This document shows, in pieces, positions 16,221-23,605 of a DNA stretch of 38,617 nt (within the stretch, counting starts at the first letter, position 1; each line of letters begins with the position of its first letter). The DNA lies in contig CAUEUD010000005.1 of assembly GCA_959020865.1 (NCBI GenBank), positions 1-38,617 on the forward strand, read 5' to 3'. The notes under the pieces are model-generated. The model saw only the letters and a list, made by a program, of their open reading frames with translations. It ran no database searches and was not told the origin of the DNA. A program made the position numbers and the translations under genes. The DNA comes from Eubacterium limosum. Its GTDB lineage: Bacteria; Bacillota; Clostridia; Eubacteriales; Eubacteriaceae.

Positions 16221-17062
16221 TGCAGCGCCCTCCCTGTCATTTCGATAAAAATATCGTTAAGGGTCGGTTCGCTGCTGTGTATGGATAACAGGCGATTGCT
16301 TCTGATCAGCCCGGCAAGCAAAGAATCACCGGACAGGGCACCGAGAGGACAGGATGCACTTTTCTCAATGCCATCCATATAGGAATAGATAACCCGGGCA
16401 GCCCCCTTTGACATTATCAGGTTGTGCGGCGTATCCACTGCTTTCATCTCACCATCGACGATAAAGGCAACACGATCGCAGAGCTCTGTGGCATCCTGCA
16501 TATTATGGGTTGTCAGAATAATTGCCTTTCCCTGACCGCGCTGCTCTCTGATCAAGTCCTTCATATGACTGCTGCTCACAGGGTCAAGGCCGCTTGTGGG
16601 CTCGTCCAGAAAGAGAATATCCGGATTGTGTCGAATGGCTTTAACAAAATTGAGGCGAGATTTCATTCCTTTTGAATAAGCCGATACCTTTTTATCTCCG
16701 TCCTTTTCCAGACCAACACTTTCTAAAAGTCCCTCAATCGGCAACAGAGGACCTTTATAGAGCGAACCAAAAAAATCAAGGTTCTCACGTGCAGTCATTT
16801 TTTCATAGAAGCTCGGAAACTCAAAATCTACACCAATCTGCTCATAAAAGCTATTGCTGTGATCCCGGACTTCTTTCCCATTGACCACAGCGCTGCCGCC
16901 ATAGCCGGGCAGTATACCTGTCAAAATTTTCTGCAGGGTGCTTTTTCCTGCCCCGGAAGGCCCTAAAAAACCAAAAATCTCACCTCGCTCCACTTCAAAA
17001 CTAATCGACTTGATAAAAGGCCTATGGGTATAGCTGAAACTCAAATTTTCTGCTCTAATCAT
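16217..17062 (-). CDS. ABC exporter ATP-binding protein
   Basis: This 281-aa ATPase is the motor of the transporter formed with the two downstream permeases. Walker A is GPSGAGKST (34-42), Walker B ILFLDEPTSGLDP, the switch His is in LTTHNM, and the signature is the divergent YSKGM, as in drug and polypeptide exporters of the ABC-2 class. The last 70 or so residues after the nucleotide-binding core end with NDIFIEMTGRALQ, a common end in this family. It overlaps the TetR gene upstream and the permease downstream by a few nucleotides. Direction is presumed to be export. Confidence 0.92.
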   Translation of the reverse strand: MIRAENLSFSYTHRPFIKSISFEVERGEIFGFLGPSGAGKSTLQKILTGILPGYGGSAVVNGKEVRDHSNSFYEQIGVDFEFPSFYEKMTARENLDFFGSLYKGPLLPIEGLLESVGLEKDGDKKVSAYSKGMKSRLNFVKAIRHNPDILFLDEPTSGLDPVSSSHMKDLIREQRGQGKAIILTTHNMQDATELCDRVAFIVDGEMKAVDTPHNLIMSKGAARVIYSYMDGIEKSASCPLGALSGDSLLAGLIRSNRLLSIHSSEPTLNDIFIEMTGRALQ

Positions 17063-17657
17063 TTTTCACCTCAAAAAGCTGGATGGCCACACCATGCAGC
17101 AGCATCTTCAGCACATCGTCAAATATCGGAGCGCCAATCTCTCTTTTATGTAGGAGCAGTAAAAATACTGCTCTTAGCGCAGCGCTGAACAGCTCGAAAT
17201 TTTTTCCCTCTAATCCCGGCAGCATAGCTGCCAGCTGTTCGACACTGAAATCATCCTGAGCCTGATGTGCTGCTACCACTTCATCGGGCAATCTGCGCAT
17301 GAGCAGCTCCAGATCACCGCTCACAATCATTGGCATAAGAATACTGTCGTCCGCCATTTTACAAAAACGGAAAAGCAGATCCGTCAATGTATCCGGGGTC
17401 ATATTGTCTTTTAGCGCTCCAACGGCTTTCAAAACCTCTTCCTGCACATTATCATGAAAGTCCATCACCACCTCAAAAAAGAGCAATTCCTTGGAAGGAT
17501 AAAACAGATAAAAGGTCCCTTTGGGAATATTGACCCGGCGCACCAGCTCATCGACTGATGTCTTGCGCATTCCATACTGTTTAATACATAAAATTGCCTC
17601 CTCATGGAGCCTCTGGCGGATATAAGCCCGCTCCTGATCCGAATAAGCCTTTGGCAT
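17055..17657 (-). CDS. TetR-family transcriptional regulator of the ABC operon
   Basis: This 200-aa repressor-type protein has an N-terminal TetR HTH (about 8-55): ILCIKQYGMRKTSVDELVRRVNIP followed by KGTFYLFYPSKELLF is the textbook motif. The C-terminal ligand-binding domain is helical and not informative about the inducer. I start at ATG 17657, with AGAGGA 6 nt upstream; a TTG two codons earlier abuts the Shine-Dalgarno. It is the first gene of the ABC operon, overlapping the ATPase gene by 8 nt, and a perfect inverted repeat overlaps its promoter, so it probably represses itself and the exporter. Confidence 0.9.
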   Translation of the reverse strand: MPKAYSDQERAYIRQRLHEEAILCIKQYGMRKTSVDELVRRVNIPKGTFYLFYPSKELLFFEVVMDFHDNVQEEVLKAVGALKDNMTPDTLTDLLFRFCKMADDSILMPMIVSGDLELLMRRLPDEVVAAHQAQDDFSVEQLAAMLPGLEGKNFELFSAALRAVFLLLLHKREIGAPIFDDVLKMLLHGVAIQLFEVKND

Positions 17658-17675
17658 TTTCAATCCTCTTTCCTT

Positions 17676-17709
17676 TTATTTGACTATTTTTGTTTTATTA
17701 GTCAAATAA
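17676..17709 (-). promoter_or_regulatory. Perfect TetR operator
   Basis: Two perfect 11-bp arms, TTATTTGACTA (17676-17686) and TAGTCAAATAA (17699-17709), are separated by 12 nt. The repeat covers the -10 and transcription start of the TetR-ABC operon, the expected place for autorepression. Confidence 0.72.
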
Positions 17710-17734
17710 TATCATTCATTATGGACTGAGTCAA
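17706..17734 (-). promoter_or_regulatory. TetR-ABC operon promoter
   Basis: On the minus strand TTGACT (17734-17729), exactly 17 nt, TATTAT (17711-17706), each one base off consensus. The -10 overlaps the distal arm of the operator. Confidence 0.65.
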
Positions 17735-17740
17735 GAGAAT

Positions 17741-17773
17741 AAAAAAAGACCTGCCACTTTACCAGAGACAGGC
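17741..17773 (-). terminator. Terminator of the GNAT gene
   Basis: On the minus strand a roughly 7-bp stem GCCTGTC/GGCAGGT (with two G-T pairs) is followed by CTTTTTTT. It would end the hemZ-side transcript before the TetR-ABC promoter. Confidence 0.6.
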
Positions 17774-17783
17774 CGTATAATCA

Positions 17784-18222
17784 TTACAGCTCTTTATGCA
17801 TCATCAGCCATTCGTCTACATCAGAATAGCCGAGACTTTTATAAAACTCATGGGTTTCCGGCGCTCTCAGGGTCATTAGAATAATTTCCTCCACACCGTT
17901 CTTTTTTACATGCTCGGTCATTTCATCTAAGAGCCGGGTGCCTATGCCCTCTCCCTTATGATCAACATCTACACAGAACTCCTTAATTTGGAAGGCCATC
18001 TTAGTATCCTCGTACTCATAATCTCCCAGAATCATTCCCACCATATACTCATGGTCATCGAGAGCTACCATAGCACTGGCACTGTTATTGGAAAGCATGA
18101 GCTCCAGACGCTTTTCCGCACGCTCAGGTGTCCAGCTGTCCTTCCAGGGAGGTGTATTAAAAGCCCTGGTAAAGTTTTGAGGCTTCTTTTAAGTGTTTTT
18201 CTGTCATTTCAATAAAAATCAT
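17784..18222 (-). pseudogene. GNAT acetyltransferase gene interrupted by a +1 frameshift
   Basis: The gene would encode a GNAT N-acetyltransferase of about 146 aa. The main open frame gives the acetyl-CoA-binding half: IKEFCVDVDHKGEGIGTRLLDE is motif A (the R/QxxGxG/A pattern) and ETHEFYKSLGY is motif B. In that frame translation could only begin at an internal Met (18098). The missing N-terminus, MIFIEMTEKHLKEASKLY, is in another frame. It starts at ATG 18222 with GGAAG upstream and runs into TAA at 18159-18157. The in-frame residues before the internal Met (RAFNTPPWKDSWTPERAEKR) match GNAT sequence well. So one extra base lies near 18160-18171: a real mutation, an assembly error, or a +1 recoding site (TTT-TAA). 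It follows hemZ by 25 nt. Confidence 0.7.
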
Positions 18223-18247
18223 ATCTATCACTTCCATTTTTATTTTT

Positions 18248-19693
18248 TTATACCCTCTCATCGAAAAAAGCTTCATACTGGGCTATCTTTTTTCCCACGA
18301 TCTCTTCGGTGCGATCATTGTAAGTCTTAACGTCTTTTACAGTAAAAATTCGATCAAAACGATCAATCTCTGGTACGTAAAGCTTACCGGAGGAGCCCGC
18401 CCCGATACCGATAATGGACTGCTTCTCGGCCATCATGAGGATATTGTAAATGCCTTCCCTGTTCTCCAGGCAGTACCCGATATTTTCACCGTTTCCCTGC
18501 GTGTATTTTTGACGGTACAGGTAGTAGGGCCGATATCCTCTGTGTCCCAGTTCCTCTTGAATACCAGCGCAGAAGGCCTTTGAATAAAGGTTTTCTACCT
18601 GTCGTCCGGTAGCTGTTTTAATGGCAGAGCCCTTTTTAACAGCCAGGCAGTGTACAGTAATATTTTCAGGTTTCAAAGCGATAACCTGGTCTAATGAGCG
18701 CATAAAGGCCTCCTCGCTTTCGCGGTTCAGGCCTAAAATCAAATCCATGTTTACACTCTCAAAACCCACATCGCGGATAACTTCATAAGTATCTAAAATA
18801 GCCTGCGGCGGATAATTCCGGTTTACAGCCGTCAGTGTATCTGCGTTCATGGTCTGGGGATTGAGACAGACACGGCCTACACCGTGTGCCTTGAGTATTT
18901 CCAACTTTCGGAGGTTTGTGGTCTCGGGCCGGCCGGCTTCGAAGGTGTACTCTCTGAGATTGCCCAGATCCAGTTCCTCATCAAGGACTGTCAGCAGTGC
19001 TTCGAGCTGCCTCTCGTCCAAAATTGAAGGGGTGCCTCCGCCAATATACAGGGTATCCGTCGCAATCCCCCTTTCTTTGAGGTAACGCCCAGTCAGACGC
19101 ACCTCGTACAACAGGTTTTTCAGATACTCTGCTACAATGGTTCGTTTTTTATCCGCTACGGTTGAGATAAAGGAGCAGTAAGAGCATTTGGCAATACACA
19201 GGGGAATTCCCACATATACGCTCACTTTCTTTTGGCTCAGAGGATAAACAATCCCCATCTCTCTCTGCGCAATGTCGGTTATCAACTCAATTTTACCTTC
19301 AGAAGCCTGGTATTTTTCCATCAGGCTCTGTTTTACCTGTAAAGGCGTCTGCCCTTCTTTTAACAGGTTATGGGCCATTTTGACCGGCTTAATACCAGTC
19401 ATTGTTCCCCAGTCCAGAGTATATCCAAATAATTCACACAAAAATAGATAAAGAAACCCTTTGAAGGATTGTTTGTCCAAGGGTTTCTTTTCATAGCCAT
19501 ATTCTTTTTGCAGAATCACTTCACCTTTCTCCACTGCCGTAAGCACCAGTATCTCGCCGCTTAAATTGATGTCGATACGGTCCTCGAGCGCCTCGTTAAA
19601 AACAACGGGAATCTCAGGCCTGAATTGCTGGTAAAGCTCAAAGCAGGGATATTCATAAAGTCGGTCTGCCAGCGTAAAACTTAGTTTTTCCAA
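18248..19693 (-). CDS. hemZ: HemZ-type radical SAM protein (coproporphyrinogen III oxidase-like)
   Basis: HemZ is an oxygen-independent coproporphyrinogen oxidase homologue found with relA-dtd in Clostridia. The 481-aa protein has an N-terminal extension of about 155 residues, absent from HemN/HemW, then the radical SAM core. The core has Cys166, Cys170 and Cys173 in CIAKCSYC (CxxxCxxC, the third followed by SF), then LYIGGGTPS and a NPQTMN segment. It could act in heme or siroheme-branch chemistry or as a heme-trafficking protein; the activity of HemZ proteins is not firmly proven. The start is TTG with AGAGG 7 nt upstream; no Met occurs until about residue 98, so this start is favoured. It lies 3 nt downstream of the MBL gene. 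Confidence 0.88.
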   Translation of the reverse strand: MEKLSFTLADRLYEYPCFELYQQFRPEIPVVFNEALEDRIDINLSGEILVLTAVEKGEVILQKEYGYEKKPLDKQSFKGFLYLFLCELFGYTLDWGTMTGIKPVKMAHNLLKEGQTPLQVKQSLMEKYQASEGKIELITDIAQREMGIVYPLSQKKVSVYVGIPLCIAKCSYCSFISTVADKKRTIVAEYLKNLLYEVRLTGRYLKERGIATDTLYIGGGTPSILDERQLEALLTVLDEELDLGNLREYTFEAGRPETTNLRKLEILKAHGVGRVCLNPQTMNADTLTAVNRNYPPQAILDTYEVIRDVGFESVNMDLILGLNRESEEAFMRSLDQVIALKPENITVHCLAVKKGSAIKTATGRQVENLYSKAFCAGIQEELGHRGYRPYYLYRQKYTQGNGENIGYCLENREGIYNILMMAEKQSIIGIGAGSSGKLYVPEIDRFDRIFTVKDVKTYNDRTEEIVGKKIAQYEAFFDERV

Positions 19694-19696
19694 GGG

Positions 19697-20326
19697 TTAA
19701 CCTCTGGCAATAAAAGGATTCCGCGCTCTCTCATAGGCAATATCTGTATTTTCACCATGACCTGGCAATACGGTCATATCGTCGTCATAGGTCATGAGAC
19801 GGCTCAGAGACTTCATCATATCCTCATAGCTTCCGCCAGGAAAATCGGTTCGTCCGATGGAGCCTTCAAACAGAGTATCTCCTGAAAAAATTACATCCTC
19901 GCCCACAAAGCAGCAGCTGCCTACCGTATGCCCTGGTGTATGGATGGTGGTCAGCTTAATATTCGGGCTGATTTCCACTTCGTCCCCGTCGTGAAGCAGT
20001 ACATCCGCCGGCCCAGGATTCATAGGCTGCCCCATCATGGTAGACAGATTCTTACCGGCCGAAGTCAGGGTATCCGCATCATCGGCGTAAATATAGACCT
20101 TTGCTCCGGTCTGAGCCTTTGTTTTTTCCAGACCGCCTATATGGTCAAAATGGCCGTGAGTCAGCAGAATTTTACCAACCTTTAAACCATGTTTTTCCAC
20201 AGTTTCCATAATACGGTCATCCTCGAAGCCCGGGTCGATAACAACCGCGTCCTTTGTGTCCTCATCCCAGACGATATAACAATTGGAGGCCATCGGGCCC
20301 ACCATTAATTTTACTATTTTCATCAT
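19697..20326 (-). CDS. MBL-fold hydrolase, glyoxalase II-like
   Basis: This 209-residue hydrolase of the hydroxyacylglutathione-hydrolase-like group has the two-metal site THGHFDHIG (His57, His59, Asp61, His62), a later HTPGHTVGS, SGDTLF and a final LPGHGENT. It is shorter than true glyoxalase II (about 250 aa) and lacks its C-terminal helical domain. It is best called YqgX/YcbL-like, with substrate unknown (a thioester is plausible). AGGAG precedes the first of two consecutive ATGs. In Clostridia this gene usually sits between dtd and hemZ, exactly as here, 11 nt from dtd. Confidence 0.9.
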   Translation of the reverse strand: MMKIVKLMVGPMASNCYIVWDEDTKDAVVIDPGFEDDRIMETVEKHGLKVGKILLTHGHFDHIGGLEKTKAQTGAKVYIYADDADTLTSAGKNLSTMMGQPMNPGPADVLLHDGDEVEISPNIKLTTIHTPGHTVGSCCFVGEDVIFSGDTLFEGSIGRTDFPGGSYEDMMKSLSRLMTYDDDMTVLPGHGENTDIAYERARNPFIARG

Positions 20327-20337
20327 TATTATTTCTC

Positions 20338-20790
20338 CTAAAACTGTTTTTCACTGTCCAACAGAAGGGTTACCGGACCGTCATTGACGATGGATACCTC
20401 CATTTCTGCCTGAAACTCTCCAGTCTCTATTTTGGCAATGGGCTCCTTCTTCAGTTTTTCCAGAAAGAGCTCATACTTGGCCTTCGCTTTGTCCACAGGG
20501 CCGCTTTTCGAAAAGCTCGGCCTGCGCCCTTTTCGGCAGTCGCCGTAAAGAGTAAACTGTGAGACAACCAGCAGCTCGCCCCCCACATCCATAAGAGAGA
20601 GGTTCATTTTTCCCTCCTCATCCTCAAATACACGCAGGTTTACGGTCTTCTGGATGATATAGTCCATATCCTTTTCTGTGTCGTCTTCCTTTATACCCAA
20701 CAGGAGGTTAAAGCCACGTCCGATGGAGCCGATAATCTGGTCTTTCACCTTAACTTCTGATGCTTTCACACGCTGAATAACTGCTCTCAT
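20338..20790 (-). CDS. dtd: D-aminoacyl-tRNA deacylase
   Basis: DTD removes D-amino acids (and glycine from tRNA-Ala) wrongly attached to tRNA, keeping protein synthesis homochiral. The 150-aa length is typical. The signature SQFTLYGDCRKGRRPSF and the cross-subunit motif NDGPVT, whose Gly-cisPro equivalent gives chiral selection, are both intact. TAGGAGC precedes the ATG. It lies 8 nt after relA, the standard Firmicute pair, and shares its transcript. Confidence 0.97.
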   Translation of the reverse strand: MRAVIQRVKASEVKVKDQIIGSIGRGFNLLLGIKEDDTEKDMDYIIQKTVNLRVFEDEEGKMNLSLMDVGGELLVVSQFTLYGDCRKGRRPSFSKSGPVDKAKAKYELFLEKLKKEPIAKIETGEFQAEMEVSIVNDGPVTLLLDSEKQF

Positions 20791-20798
20791 GTTTGCTC

Positions 20799-22976
20799 CT
20801 ATACACGGTGAATACTGATGATTTCCGGTATTTTATTTAAATTTTTAATGAGGAGATTGAGTTCTCTCCGAGTCTTGACCTCAAAGGTCGCGGAAAAATA
20901 ATCAAACTCGCCCTTTTCGTTTCTGGCGGTTAAGGCTGTAAGGGGGATATTCATCTCAAGGAAAATCTTAGAGATTTCAATGAGCAGCCCCTGTTTCTCA
21001 CGGGCCTTAATCTGAATTTCAGCCGTAAAACTGCCGCCTATGCCAAACTTGTTCCATTCGACATCGACAATACGGCTGGGGTCTGTCATTCCCAGCACGT
21101 TGGGACAGTCGGTCCGGTGAACAGAGATTCCTCTGCCAACCGTGATATAACCCACAATTTTGTCTCCCGGTACAGGGTTACAGCACTTGGAAAAACGCAC
21201 GTCGATTTCGTTGTGTCCTGCCACAATAACACTGCTGTTAGACTTCTTGAGCTTAGCGGTTTTTTTAATAACCACTTCCTCTTCGGGTTCTGGGAACTCT
21301 TTTGGGAAAAGAAGCCGCATTTTCTGCAGGACAGTACCGATTTTCACACCGCTGTAGCCAATGGCGGCATAAAAATCACTGAGGGTCTTGTAACCCATTT
21401 TGTCACTGACCACTTCCAGTTCACTCGTGCTCAGGAGCTTGGTATCCTGAAGGCCTTCGCGCTTGATCTCACGTTCCAGCATAGTCTTGCCTTTGGCAAT
21501 ATTTTCTTCTTTTTCTTCTTTTTTGAAATACTGCCGTATTTTGTTGCGGGCATGAGCACTTTTGGTAAAATTGAGCCAGTCACGGCTTGGACCGTTGGAG
21601 TTTTTGGAAGTCATAATCTCCACAATGTCCCCATTATTCAGTGTATAGTTAAGGGGGACGATTTTCCCATTAACCTTGGCGCCCACACAGGAATTTCCCA
21701 CATCGCTGTGGATGCGGTAGGCAAAGTCCAGCGGACAGGAGCCCATTGGCAGCTCAACTACCTTGCCCTGTGGGGTAAATACATAAACCTCCTCGTTGAG
21801 CAGATCAACCTTGATGGTTTCCACCAGATCGTTGGCGTTATCCAGCTCCTTCTGCCACTCGAGAATCTGGCGGAGCCAGGACATTTTATTTTCATACCGA
21901 AGCTCCTTGTTGTTGCTGTCGGTAATGCCTTCTTTGTATTTCCAATGTGCGGCAATCCCGTACTCTGCTGTCTCATGCATTTCCTTGGTCCGGATCTGAA
22001 TCTCAAAGGGGTCGCCGTTTGGCCCGATGACCGTGGTATGGATGGACTGGTACATATTGGGCTTTGGCATTGCGATATAGTCCTTGAAGCGTCCGGGAAT
22101 AGGCTTCCACTGTGTATGAACAATGCCCAAAACGCCGTAACAGTCCTTTACACTGTCCACAATCACGCGCACTGCAATGAGGTCATAGATCTCGTCAAAG
22201 TTGCGGTTCTGGGCCTTCATTTTTCTGTAGATGGAATAAAAATGCTTGGAGCGGCCGTAGATTTTCGCCTCAATCCCGACTTCATCAATCTTTTTCTCTA
22301 AAATCTTAATGACCTTATTGATGTATTCCTCTCGGGACTGCTTTTTCATTTTGACCTTTTTTACAAGGTCGTAATAGCCGTCAGGGTCCAGATATTTTAA
22401 GGCAAGGTCTTCAAGCTCTGCCTTGATGGTCTGTATCCCCAGACGGTTGGCAATGGGTGCGTATATATCCAGCGTTTCTCTGGATTTTTCAATCTGCTTG
22501 GACTCCTTCATATACTCCAGAGTCCGCATATTGTGCAGACGGTCCACAAGCTTGATCAGGATAACACGGATGTCCTTGGACATTGCAAGAACCATTTTTC
22601 GGAGGTTCTCAGCCTGGCTTTCTTCCTTTGACTGATACTCAATCTTGCCGATTTTGGTAACGCCCTCGACCAGGTCGGCTACCTGTTCGTTGAACATTTC
22701 CTTAATATCATCGTAAGTATACGAGGTGTCCTCAATTACATCGTGCAGAATGGCAGCAACTATGGTTTCCGTATCCATCTTATACTCTGCTAAAATATAC
22801 GCAACCGAAACAGGATGGATGATATAGGCCTCTCCTGACAGGCGCTTCTGGTCCTTATGGGCCCCGTCCGCCAGGTGGTACGCCTTTAGAATCATCTCAG
22901 TATCTGCGTCCGGATTGTTCTTTTTCACAAGTTCGATTAAACTATCAATTTTATGTTCTATTGCTTCGTTCGCCAT
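20799..22976 (-). CDS. relA: RelA/SpoT bifunctional (p)ppGpp synthetase/hydrolase
   Basis: This Rel protein makes and breaks the alarmone (p)ppGpp in response to amino-acid starvation. Domain order in 725 aa is an N-terminal HD hydrolase domain (HD dyad at 78-79 in ILHDVIED), a synthetase domain (GRSKHFYSIYRKM, then AVRVIV), a TGS domain (VFTPQGKVVELPMGS), a helical/CC region with RCCNPVPGDKIVGY, and a C-terminal ACT domain. The HD motif is intact, so it is bifunctional Rel rather than synthetase-only RelA. The start is ATG 22976, with AAAGGTGGG upstream; a GTG four codons earlier is part of that ribosome-binding site. It lies in the apt-relA-dtd operon. Confidence 0.96.
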   Translation of the reverse strand: MANEAIEHKIDSLIELVKKNNPDADTEMILKAYHLADGAHKDQKRLSGEAYIIHPVSVAYILAEYKMDTETIVAAILHDVIEDTSYTYDDIKEMFNEQVADLVEGVTKIGKIEYQSKEESQAENLRKMVLAMSKDIRVILIKLVDRLHNMRTLEYMKESKQIEKSRETLDIYAPIANRLGIQTIKAELEDLALKYLDPDGYYDLVKKVKMKKQSREEYINKVIKILEKKIDEVGIEAKIYGRSKHFYSIYRKMKAQNRNFDEIYDLIAVRVIVDSVKDCYGVLGIVHTQWKPIPGRFKDYIAMPKPNMYQSIHTTVIGPNGDPFEIQIRTKEMHETAEYGIAAHWKYKEGITDSNNKELRYENKMSWLRQILEWQKELDNANDLVETIKVDLLNEEVYVFTPQGKVVELPMGSCPLDFAYRIHSDVGNSCVGAKVNGKIVPLNYTLNNGDIVEIMTSKNSNGPSRDWLNFTKSAHARNKIRQYFKKEEKEENIAKGKTMLEREIKREGLQDTKLLSTSELEVVSDKMGYKTLSDFYAAIGYSGVKIGTVLQKMRLLFPKEFPEPEEEVVIKKTAKLKKSNSSVIVAGHNEIDVRFSKCCNPVPGDKIVGYITVGRGISVHRTDCPNVLGMTDPSRIVDVEWNKFGIGGSFTAEIQIKAREKQGLLIEISKIFLEMNIPLTALTARNEKGEFDYFSATFEVKTRRELNLLIKNLNKIPEIISIHRV

Positions 22977-23021
22977 GGTTCTGCCCACCTTTATTTCTAT
23001 GAGTGCCTACACTGGATAAAG

Positions 23022-23051
23022 AATGACCGAAGCTAAAAAGCCCCGGTCATT
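23022..23051 (-). terminator. Hairpin between apt and relA
   Basis: Arms AATGACCG/CGGTCATT around a 14-nt loop, with a weak T-run (CTTTATCC) on the minus strand. It could be a partial terminator or processing hairpin controlling how much of the apt transcript reaches relA. Confidence 0.35.
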
Positions 23052-23060
23052 TTCAGTGTT

Positions 23061-23579
23061 TTATACCGGATACTGTACTAAGCTGGATACAAAATAATCC
23101 TTGAGATTTTCCCGCCCCTTCAGCTCAGTCAGTTCTATTAAAAACAATGCGCCGCAGACTTCGCCGCCGAGCTTTTCTACCAGGTCGATCGCCGCCTTCA
23201 TGGTTCCGCCGGTTGCCAGCAGGTCGTCAATGATAACCACACGGTCCCCGGGCTTGATGGCGCTTTTCTGAATTTCGACGGTGTTAGTGCCGTATTCAAG
23301 GTCGTATTCCTCTGCCACAACCTCGCCAGGCAGCTTGCCAGGCTTACGCACCGGAACCAGTCCCACGTTCAGGAGGTAGGCCAGCGGCGTGCCGAAAATA
23401 TAGCCTCTCGCTTCTGGAATACAAACCAGATTAGCGTCAAGCGCCTTGGCGATTTTATGAAATTCGTCAATGACAAACTTAAACGCCTCCGGGTCGCGGA
23501 TCAGACTGTTAATATCCTTAAAACTGATTCCTTCCTTTGGAAAACCTTCAAAAATATCGATTTTGCTCTTAATATCCAT
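23061..23579 (-). CDS. apt: Adenine phosphoribosyltransferase
   Basis: Apt converts adenine and PRPP to AMP in purine salvage. The PRPP-binding motif VVIIDDLLATGGTMKA is intact, as are the N-terminal GISFKDI segment and RKPGKLPGE. I start at the MDIKSKID Met (172 aa, standard length), which has AGAGAAGGA upstream. An ATG ten codons earlier overlaps the recJ stop in ATGA but has no Shine-Dalgarno; it could be a coupled start for a longer form. It sits between recJ and relA, as in other Firmicutes. Confidence 0.95.
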   Translation of the reverse strand: MDIKSKIDIFEGFPKEGISFKDINSLIRDPEAFKFVIDEFHKIAKALDANLVCIPEARGYIFGTPLAYLLNVGLVPVRKPGKLPGEVVAEEYDLEYGTNTVEIQKSAIKPGDRVVIIDDLLATGGTMKAAIDLVEKLGGEVCGALFLIELTELKGRENLKDYFVSSLVQYPV

Positions 23580-23605
23580 TTCGTATCCTTCTCTTTTCTT
23601 ATTAA

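Noticed and set aside
11205..18222. Integrated element such as a prophage or transposon carrying the accessory genes
   Set aside because: No integrase, transposase, phage gene or flanking direct repeat is visible; the block may be an old rearrangement instead.
21117..22301. A 394-codon open frame antisense to relA
   Set aside because: The relA domains on the other strand are complete, and the antisense peptide shows no family features.
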